A stretch of 64,000 nt of DNA from Blastomussa wellsi (Eukaryota; Cnidaria; Anthozoa; Scleractinia; Plerogyridae), in NCBI GenBank assembly GCA_947652115.1, contig OX393562.1, forward strand, positions 1,731,294-1,795,293. The letters are read 5' to 3'. A model generated the notes under the pieces. It ran no database searches and was not told the origin of the DNA. It worked only from the letters and a program-made list of their open reading frames with translations. Each line of letters opens with the position of its first letter. Within the stretch, counting starts at the first letter, position 1. Shown one piece after another: positions 55,901 through 64,000 of this stretch. A program made the translations under genes and the position numbers.

Positions 55901-58900
55901 AACAACAGTTGCAATGCAGGGAAACGGCCCATTAGTTTTATGAGTGACAAATTACTCTAACTTTAATTTTGGCGTGAAATTTCAGCGTTAATTTGTAATT
56001 TCACATGTAATAGGCCATTTCCGAGACCCCTTGAGCCTCTATTCCAAAGCGAGTCTAAGTGCGAAAGTTTTGTGATGGTAATTAGTTTTGCTTTCATATG
56101 AATGAAAACTCATTTTCATTACAAAGACTTTGCACTTAGACTCGCCTTGAAATAGAGGCACAAGCGAACTCGGAAATGGCCTATTGCCATGGCAACGTTT
56201 GGCGCGAAATTTCTTGATATAATAAACAAGCAAAAAACCCACGATTGTGAGCGTAATTTGTCACCTATGATATTAAAAGGTAATCAAGTCGTATACTCGT
56301 GAAATAAGGAATTAATTTCACTTGCGTTTAGTCAAAATTCTAAAGGCTCGGGATAAGAATTTTGAACAAACGCGCGTGAAATTATTTCATAATTGTCACC
56401 ATCTGATTACCCAGCCCTGCGCTTTGTCATTTTTGCCTTTAAAATAATAAGCCATTCTTTCGTGAGAGCACATTTATGAATTTTATTGATTTATTTTTTG
56501 GAAACTTTGACATGTGGGAAATGACAGTCTTTGCAAAGAATGAACTACATTAACTCGGCAATAGGCCATTTCCAAGTTCCCTTTTCCCTCTGTTTCAAAA
56601 CGAGTCTAAGTGCGAAACTATTCATATGGAAATGAACTCGTTTTGCATGAGAATGAAGATGCAGGTAAAGCACATTTTCATATAATAGTTTCGCACTTAG
56701 ACTCGTTTTGACACTGAGGCAAAAGAGAACTCGGAAATTGCCTATTGGTCTGGTAAACTAAAAATGAACTTTCCTACTTATCGATTAGGCGAGTGCGCCT
56801 TAAGAAGAAAAAAGGTCGACGAAGAAGTAGCAATTTTACACAGACGGTGAGACGGCTTCAAAAGTTTGGAAAGACCAGAGTATGTAAGTAATACCGTAGT
56901 TAAAACGGTCTGTTTATTAAAATGTCTTAATGCTGATAATAATAGTTTTATTATGATGCGCAACTGGTGATTAGCTGACCATGTACGTATGCTGTGAGTG
57001 GACAATACGCTTATTATTACATTTGCGCGAACAAGAAGGCGAAGCACGAGGAAAAATTTGATCTACGAAGAGCAGATATTTCCTTAGGAAGAATATCACT
57101 GCATATTCAATTTTGAAGCCGAATAGAGGCCTTTATATTGCGTTTATTACTAATCATATATTTTTACACAAGGGCGTTGAGTATATTTGGAAGACGTCTT
57201 CTCAAAGCTTTAAAACGTCAAATTTATTTTGAAGGCGTTCAAAAAATTTCGTTTTAAGATAAGCGATTAACTTAACAAGTAAACGTGCGAACGTAAATAG
57301 CAAAATTCGAAAACTGCTTGGGGAATACTTTACAATTGTTCTGCCAAATCGCGCGGAATATCGCCTGATACTTAGTTGACGAGGCCACAGGCGGAGCTGG
57401 CTAAAATCGGCGATATTAGGAGGGCCACAAGTTTATTATTTTCTCAAATAGTATCTGTTAAAGGTTGTTTGATTGATTGATAGATTTCGCAAGTTTTAGC
57501 AGGATAATTGTTTTATTATTCATTGTATTTGCACTGTTATATTTTCTCACTTACTTCTTTGGTTATTTTCTGAACGTATCGATACGATTTGTTTTCAGTT
57601 GGTAACAAGATCAGTTCACCCATAGTCTTGGAACGCTTTGTGGCCATGGATGACTATAAAAAACAGGCCAAGAGTGATATCAATTTGAAGAAAGGACGAA
57701 CTGTTGACGTCATCGAAAAGAGAGAATGCGGTGAGACCATGAAAACTAATCACTCTGTTGCTTAGCAACCTCTATTTCAAACTCAAGTCGTCTAAGCGAG
57801 GATTTAAACTAGACGGGCTTTCAGTTAAAACTGACTTCTTACACAGGCGTTTAATGAAATTCCTTCTCAAAAGTAAATATGCATCAACATCATTTTTTCG
57901 GTCAATTGGACGTGATACGCCTTATGGAATCCAAAAAAGGAAGCTTTAATTGACTGCTTGCAATTGTTTTGCAGACTATCATAGAATTTTGCTTTCAGGC
58001 ATGACGGGTTTGTTCCATGTGACTTCTTGTTTGCAAAAGATCTCTCCAAGACTAAATAACAACGAATTAGAGACAGTATGCATGCTTTTCACAAATAGCA
58101 GACGAAAGCTGTACGCTGTACTCCGGATCGGACGGTCTGGGTTCGAGCCTCAGCCAGGGCGCTGCGTTGTGTTCTTGGACAAGACACTTTACTATCACGG
58201 TGACTCTTTCCACCCAGGTGTATAAGTGGGTACCGGCGAAATAATGCTGGCGGGTAACCCTGCGATGAACTAACATCCCATCCAGGGGGGGAGTAGAAAT
58301 ATTCTTTGCCGCTTAATGCTACGGAAACCGGGAAAAACTCCGGCAGTACGCGATGCTTGGCGCAAGGCTTACCTTTGTACGCAGGCTATAATAGTCATTG
58401 ATAGCATGTCTTTTTCAAACCGTGTTATAGGTTGGTGGCTGGTTGAGTCAGATGGGGAAGTGGGTTGGGCTCCCGCGTTATTTCTTGAGCCTGCTGATGA
58501 AATGGAAGATGTGTCCAACGTTCTGAAATTTCCTATTGGCAGAGGTGAGATTGTAGACTTAAAAAGTGACGTGATTCCACGTCGGCTAGATTTGCGTCAT
58601 GGCTTCCAACTGCTGGGATATGATAAACTCTTAAAAACTTTTAAGTGCTCGCAAACTTAGTCTTCTCTTCGAAATGCTTTTAAAATTTGGGTAGGTGCCA
58701 ATTGGCTCAAATTTGCGCAGTTTTGCAAATGCTCACATGCACGGCTTTCAACGAAGTTGGTTTTCTGCAATGTGCTCGTTGCTTGCAAGGCTCAATGGAT
58801 AGGTTTGATGGAACTACAAGGAAGAAGTTATTTTATGGCTTGTTCGGGAATGTCCCTAAAAAATGTCAAGATGTTCGCAAAATTAGTCCACTACTGGAAA

Positions 58901-59684
58901 TACTAGCAAAATTGAGGTTGGTGCAAGTTTGCATGTACACTTTTGTAGCTGCTCGCATGTTAGGCGTTTCTTTCAAGGTTGACTTTTATCAATGCTTAAT
59001 TCTACTCGCAAAGAAAATCCTTGTGTTCGTGATCTCTCAAAAATGCTAACAAGGACCGTTAGCTATTTTCTTATGCATTACTGTTTATTACCGTCCCACT
59101 ATGTAGGTGAAATATACGTGACATCTAAACGTTACGTTGCTGCTGAAGATGACGAGCTAAGCTTTGAAATCGGAGTCAATCTGCAGATATTAGAAAAGAA
59201 CTTCGATGGATGGTGGAAGGCGTCGTAAGTAATTTTAATTAGGTTATGATTATATCATCGTAAAAACTAAAGTAATTCTCAAACTTCAGTACTTTCAATT
59301 AACTGGTTACATACTAGTATAGGTTTCAGACACTTATTTTAAGAACTGACGTTCCAGAGAACCTGCGTCAAAGCATAAAAAAGCTTTCATTCGGATGGTC
59401 ACACACTAGGGTTTCGTCTACAGACTTAAAAGCTACACAACTACCTTGCTCAGCATAATAAATAACACCAGTTGGTAGAAAATCAGCTGTGTTCTATTGG
59501 AAATGCTTGAATCTGATTGGTTCTCCCACTGTTTTCTATTGGCCGATAGGACCGATAGAAAACAATCGCGCGAGCGCTGCTCTTTGAAGGCAAAATTTTT
59601 TTTGATTTTTCGCTTTAAAATACATAAAATGGTATCTTTTTAGAGTTTCTACTTCAACAATTAGACTACTCGCCCTCGTTTTCT

Positions 59685-59720
<36 letters not shown>

Positions 59721-62700
59721 TCGCTCATAGAAAACGAGGGCTTGTAGTCTAATTGTTAAATAAAAACCTGCTCGGTAGCCGCATTTTAATGGTCACTCAC
59801 TAGGATTTAATTCACAGCAAAAGAGCCAGAACCACCCGGCTTGTACAGCATAATAAACAGACACATATGACACTACCATTCTAAAGCGTTACTTTAAATA
59901 TGTATACGCCAGGGTTTCATCTTCATAATAAAAGTAAAATAGCCACTTTTTACATCATATTAATTAACAGCACCGTGTGGAAGTCTGGATTTCATTCATA
60001 GATGTAAAACTTAGAGCCGCGATGTGCCGCACATCAATGTATACCACATGGGGTTTCATTCACAGACTTAACCTTGTTTCGAACAACAGTAATTCACCTG
60101 AGGTGTGAGGACAGCTAAGGTAGAAAAAGTAGTGATGACTTCACGGAGTAAAATCTCCTTTCTTCATCTGTACTGCCTTGTTGACATGCGACGGTTTGTC
60201 ATTTCATCTTCGCTGTCATTTTGTTCTCAGTTATCTTGGAAGAGAAGGCTGGGTACCCGCCATGTACTTGAAAAAGTTGGGAAATGATCAAAGGAAAACA
60301 GGACGAAGGAAATCAAGATTATTTTCCTCCCATGAGCTCAGAGATGAAATCGAAGATGAAGAAGATGAGGTTTTCAAGGGTAGGAGAGGAAGTTAATTAT
60401 CGTAATGGTACAGACAGAAATGGAAGTTTGCTAAAAGAGAAACGAGCAATTCATTGCAGTGAATTCTCATGTATTTGTTAAAGGAAGAGGAATTCTCGTG
60501 GGAAAATGTTAATTGATAAAATGGACAGAAAATAGGGGCTATAGAGTACGTTTTCATCGAGCAGTATTTCGTCTACGAATACGTTTTAAAATTTCGTGCC
60601 TTATCGATCCTAAAAACCGAAAAAGTATTTTGATGGGTAAAAAAGCTTTGTTGAATAATTCAGTGATCGACGAGGCAAATCATGCATTATTCGTTTGCTT
60701 ACAATTCCAAGACGTATGTTCTGTTGTGTCTAACTATTGATCTTAATCACTGAAATATCTACGACAAGCATGCTGATCTATTCTTGCATAATCGTGTCAT
60801 GTCGACTAGGTCTGAAATGCTCACCCTGAAATTAATAAACAACAGTAAAAAGAATATATTTTTGTATTTGCAGAAGTCCCTGAGGAAGAGAACACTGAAA
60901 ATGTGCAGGTACAATTGTTCAGTAACCAGGCGAATTTTAATATTTTTCTGACTCTTGGTGGAAAACGACCTAAAAGTAAATAATTATATAGTTTTAGCCA
61001 AGCCTTAATCAGAGCTCCATATTTTGCTGCTTCTAAATAATTTTAGCAAATGCTCTCAACAACTCCTCAAGAAAGGTTCCATGGCCGAAATAAATTGAAT
61101 GAACTTGAATAGCTAAAACATCCAAAACAAAATTCGGACTTGTGCCCACGATCCAATGGAAAACCATTAGCTGGTCAGTAGTCAACCTCAAAAACAACAC
61201 ATGACCTCAATAAGCCGTGAACCTGAGACCGCGATATGGTCATATCATACTGGCCAATGGATTCCTTTTTAGACAGCTGTCAATTGATTATAACACGGAT
61301 GTCAGATATCAAAGATGAAAGATTACCTTCACCTTAATGTTTACCAGGTCGATCTATTTCTAAGTATGGCCGAAATGTTGAACAACGTCGCCGTAGCTAA
61401 TTTCCGTTTCGTAAACGGTCGGTGCCAGTTTTGAACGGTCGATGCCATAATTGGTAACCAAGCTTTTCGGAATGGGCGATGCTATATCCGCTCTAGTTTA
61501 GGCTTGGACTAGGTCGAAACTGGTGATAGACTAATACACACTTACCAAATGCTTAATTGTTCAATTTCACACTGGTGTGCTTGCGGTTAGCTTTATTTGT
61601 TGGGTGGGGCAATACTATAAGTAAAATATATATACTAAGAAAGTCTTGTTTTATAACGAAATTTTGTGAGGATTTGGCGGATTGGCCTGGTAGTGTAGTG
61701 GTAGTGTACTGGTGAAATAGGGATGTTGGCTTGTCAGAGGTTCAGGGTTCGATTCTTGTCATTGACCAACAATTTTTCTTTTTTTGTGGTTAAAAAAATA
61801 CGATGATAGCCCAAAAAAATTGTAAGTGTCGAAAAAATGGCATCGACCGTTTACGAAACGGAAACGTGCGTCGCCGTACGCACAAACGTACCGAGGTGCA
61901 CGCGCCCGCGAACTTTGCCGCTAGCCACTTTTACCAAAATGAACTTCATGGGTTGTCTTATTCCTATGCATGCATGGTTTTCCAATATCTATGATTATGG
62001 GCTCCGCTCTGCGGCCCTTCGGGTCGTTACAATTTACTGAACAGGGGAGCAAATTTAGCGGTTGCTAGTTCAGGTGTGTTAGGATAAAGGTCGTTGTGTT
62101 ATGCTCTTTAGAAAATCAATTAATTCTTTTTCCAGTGGTGTGGCTTATCTGGTATGCACTGAAGTCCCATCCAGGAAGAAGAGCAATAAATCCTTCAGTT
62201 TGAGACTGATAGAGACCGAGAATCAGTCCAGTACTGACAAGCCTCGATTCTGACTCCTGTAATCCATTGAATTGGAACAGACTTTAGGTTTACTCAAACA
62301 ACTAAAATGCTTTGATTTATATTTTGTAGGAAAAGACTGTGAGTCTGCCAAGAAAAATTTCGCAACAAGTGATGTCGGCAATTGGTAAAAAGAGTTCTAA
62401 GGATGCGGACAATGAGCATCAGAAGTCCCAAGGCGCCAACGATGCTGGCGTCGATGGAGGTGCCGAGGGAAAGACGTCCAAAGACGATCATAAAAGCATA
62501 GATACAATGGTGGAAACGAGTACCGTGTTCTTGCAGTTGCATAAAAAAGAGTCGAACGAACTTCCAAGACCAGGAACTTCAGAAAAGTCTCAAACACTTC
62601 CTGTGCAAAGAAGCCCAAGACTTGGACAAAAAAGCCCAAGACCCATATTGCAACGCAAGGCAGTCAGCTCTGTGGCTGCTCCTAACTTTGGTCTTGGATC

Positions 62701-64000
62701 ATCCAGTGGACAATTTCAAGAAGGTTGCAAGGACGACATGTCACTGGGGAATTCTCGAAGTCGAAGTTTGGATTCAATGCCTACCTTCAGTTTGAGCCAG
62801 ACCGCCAAGAATGGCAATCCACTGGAATCAAAATGGAAGCCTGAAATCAAGAATGCGTTATCAACGTCGCTCAAATGCGTCATCGAGAGTCCTGATTCAG
62901 AACAACAGGCAGCTGAAAACGATAAAGCAGATTCAGGCCCTCGGTCGGCTAGCGCGCTCAACGATCTTTCTCTCCCCATCTCAGATTCTAGTTCTGAGGA
63001 CGAAAAGGACTCTGATAGTTTGCAGAACGAAACAAATAATGACTTAAACGACACAGAATCGTGCGAAAAGAGATCCGAAAGTACCTCTTCTACAGAGCTT
63101 GCTCAAAGTCCGGATACTTTATGTGAGGTGCCTGTGGACATTTCAAGGCATTTTAAAACAATTTCAATGGGTGGGGATTCCCCGCGATTTAATTCACCAA
63201 AGAGAGCCCCGCCTGTACCCCCCACATTATTTCCAAATTCAGTTGTTGACTCACCAAGGTCTCCAGCTCCCAAAAGAATTCCCCCCGTACCCAACGGTAC
63301 TTTTCCCAGAAGGGCTAACGCCGAAAATGAGCCAGGGGAAAAACATAGAAACCAACAGTCAATCGACCGAAAAATCATTCGCCAACCGTCGTTTGAAAAA
63401 GAAACAGAAATGGAACTCAACGAAGAAATTCAATTTTGGAGCTCAAGTGATGACTCAGAACCCGAACTAGCGCAATTGTCTTTTAATAAAGTCGTCGTTC
63501 ATCGCAAAACAAGCAAGTCACCTGCTATTGTGGTTGATGAAACAGAGGAGTTTTCTAATGATGACGAAGATTCAGATATTCACCCCATTGAAGACAAAGG
63601 TCTTCGTGTTAATGGTCGCATCAAATCCACCGAAAGCCTTGAAATTGAGATAAACGTGCCACCAACGGACGACGACGATGAATCCACTGACATCTATGCC
63701 GCATTTGAAGATTGTGAAATTGACAACGAAATGCGCCTATCCAAAGGTGACTATGTCAAGGTTTTAGAAAGAGCATCTACAGGATGGTGGCTGGTAAAGA
63801 ACGGGGATGGACTAAAAGGTTGGGCTCCTTCTAACTTCCTTTGTCCTGCACCCCAATTCAAAGGAAATACAGAATGTCCAGTATCAACAGGGAAAGGATT
63901 GTGTGCTTTCGACGAGGAGTGCACCCCGCAGATGTCATGCCGTATTATTGAGGATTACGAGGGCGATCCATACAACCAAGAACTAGATCTCTGCAAGGGA
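49974..64000 (+). CDS. SH3PXD2-like: Tks/SH3PXD2-like scaffold, second paralogue (runs off the window)
   Basis: Twelve exons join in phase: 49974-50045, 51013-51093, 53531-53606, 54576-54649, 54932-55029, 56789-56883, 57599-57730, 58431-58544, 59107-59224, 60231-60379, 60874-60908, and 62330 to beyond 64000. They give the first 905 residues. The PX domain (about 1-134) has YRRYSEF. SH3-1 is at about 177-230, SH3-2 at about 249-303, SH3-3 at about 803-858, and a fourth begins near 885. The last exon stays open for 557 codons to the window edge. It is Ser/acid-rich and has class-type proline ligands KRAPPVPP (about 639) and KRIPPVPN (about 662), as expected of a scaffold bound by other SH3 proteins or by itself. 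Exon lengths 81 and 118 and all intron phases through the second SH3 equal those of the first paralogue, which supports tandem duplication. Exon 6 is very basic (KKKKGRRRSSN). Confidence 0.83.
51094..53530. other. Large intron 2 of the second PX-SH3 gene
   Basis: 2.4 kb of AT-rich sequence without recognisable coding content. The part from about 52455 to 52920 is a dispersed repeat related to 60985-62020. Confidence 0.6.
52455..52920. repeat. Dispersed repeat, copy 1
   Basis: Shares TTTAGCCAAGCCT, CAGCTGTTGATTGACCATAACAC-type, AACAAGGTCGA-type and GCGCCCGCGAAC plus GCCGCTAGCC-type words, in the same order, with 60985-62020. Confidence 0.6.
53818..54130 (-). mobile_element. Non-LTR retrotransposon (LINE) 3' coding fragment
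   Basis: The minus-strand frame reads QLNWKRLDTQRQIQVAIMVYKSIHGLAPDYL, then YNLRNSENKLAVPLPRT and NSFSYNGAVIWNSLSPELRQ. These are the typical C-terminal motifs after the reverse transcriptase of CR1/L2-like LINEs. The polymerase core is absent, so it is a 5'-truncated dead copy. Lies in intron 3 of the second PX-SH3 gene. Confidence 0.82.
55070..55216. mobile_element. 147-bp foldback element
   Basis: TCCAGGATTGAACGCAATTAC at the left and its inverted near-match (TCCAGGATTGAATGCAATTAC, minus strand) at the right. The direct repeat CTCAATTGCTC occurs at 55051-55061 and 55222-55232, a few bases outside the arms. Confidence 0.72.
56009..56185. mobile_element. Palindromic MITE, copy 1
   Basis: Starts AATAGGCCATTTCCGAG and ends CTCGGAAATGGCCTATT. 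The arms continue through AGCGAGTCTAAGTGCGAAAG / CTTTGCACTTAGACTCGCC. In intron 5 of the second PX-SH3 gene. Confidence 0.82.
56560..56746. mobile_element. Palindromic MITE, copy 2
   Basis: Same family as 56009-56185: AATAGGCCATTTCCAAG start, AACGAGTCTAAGTGCGAAAC inside, and the inverted counterpart ending GGAAATTGCCTATT. The two copies are 374 bases apart. Confidence 0.82.
57345..57520. repeat. Dispersed repeat related to 35830-35930
   Basis: Words CGCGCGGAATATCGCC, AGTTGACGAGGCC, GGCGATATTAGG and AGCAGGATAATTGTT recur from the stretch in the first PX-SH3 gene. Confidence 0.5.
58105..58345 (+). mobile_element. 5'-truncated SINE just upstream of an SH3 exon
   Basis: The B-box region GGGTTCGAGCC, then TTGTGTTCTTGGACAAGACA, GGTGTATAAGTGGGTACCGG, GGGTAACCCTGCGATGAAC and ATGCTACGGAAACCGG, match the family of 44188-44515. 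It ends about 85 bases before the exon starting at 58431. Confidence 0.8.
59656..59757. repeat. Long hairpin, about 45-bp arms
   Basis: AACAATTAGACTACTCGCCC to the left and its inverted counterpart ending in AGTCTAATTGTT to the right. The arms include CCTCGTTTTCTGAGCGATAG and a short GC loop. Likely a foldback element; lies in intron 9 of the second PX-SH3 gene. Confidence 0.85.
60985..62020. repeat. Dispersed repeat, copy 2, interrupted
   Basis: Segments at about 60990-61390 and 61810-62020 correspond to consecutive parts of 52455-52920. Between them lies unrelated sequence that includes the tRNA-like stretch at 61686-61780. Fills most of intron 11. Confidence 0.55.
61686..61780 (+). mobile_element. 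tRNA-like sequence (SINE head or tRNA pseudogene)
   Basis: GGTAGTGTAGTGGTAGTGTA resembles an A box with D arm, and GGTTCAGGGTTCGATTC a B box with T arm. Spacing and anticodon-arm pairing are poor. A T run (TTTTTCTTTTTTTG) follows. Confidence 0.5.

Noticed and set aside
61686..61780. Possible tRNA gene
   Set aside because: Only the T arm and a loose D arm are tRNA-like; no acceptor stem closes.

Overview
The window is animal nuclear DNA: AT-rich, with intron-rich genes, GT-AG splice sites, and many short inverted-repeat transposons and tRNA-derived SINEs. The gene set (GLRX3, PUF60, a TRC8/RNF139-type RING ligase, PX-SH3 scaffolds) is metazoan. Several repeats look like families I associate with anthozoan cnidarians, so a stony coral or close relative is my best guess. 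That rests on memory of repeat style, not on a search. Gene models were assembled by hand from splice phase and protein similarity.

Layout. (1) 2-3559 (+): the 3' part of GLRX3, nine exons, carrying both CGFS glutaredoxin domains. (2) 4946-18154 (-): a complete PUF60 splicing factor in 12 exons, convergent with GLRX3. Its two 5' introns (3.3 and 3.9 kb) are largely transposon-derived. (3) 18155-18390: a 236-bp divergent promoter with five CCAAT boxes, shared by PUF60 and (4) 18391-21634 (+), an RNF139/TRC8-like membrane RING ubiquitin ligase. (5) 23380-25444 (+): a two-exon F-box protein with an unrecognised C-terminal region. (6) 25445-29264: a repeat-rich gap with several foldback elements. 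(7) 29265-30371 (-): an intronless gene for an unrecognised basic, disordered protein. (8) 33758-46243 (+) and 49974->64000 (+): two tandem paralogues of the Tks/SH3PXD2 (p47phox-related) PX plus multiple-SH3 scaffold family. The first is complete (17 exons, about 1216 aa, PX + 4 SH3). The second runs off the window inside a very long open exon (PX + 3 SH3 + the start of a fourth).

How they fit together. GLRX3 (Fe-S trafficking), PUF60 (splicing) and RNF139 (ER-associated ubiquitination) are housekeeping genes. The tandem PX-SH3 pair is the accessory highlight. In animals such proteins recruit NADPH oxidases and actin regulators to phosphoinositide membranes, and here the locus shows a whole-gene duplication, an internal exon-pair duplication, and what looks like a young intron created from coding sequence.

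The mobile-element layer is rich and well supported. There are two elements with TAGNCTRC ends and perfect 9-bp target duplications, three TTAA-ended MITEs, two multi-kilobase TA-flanked CAGT-ended elements with internal or subterminal repeats, an 866-bp element with 139-bp inverted arms, a SINE with a 12-bp target duplication, and a LINE 3' fragment. I saw no CRISPR array, rRNA gene or convincing functional tRNA.
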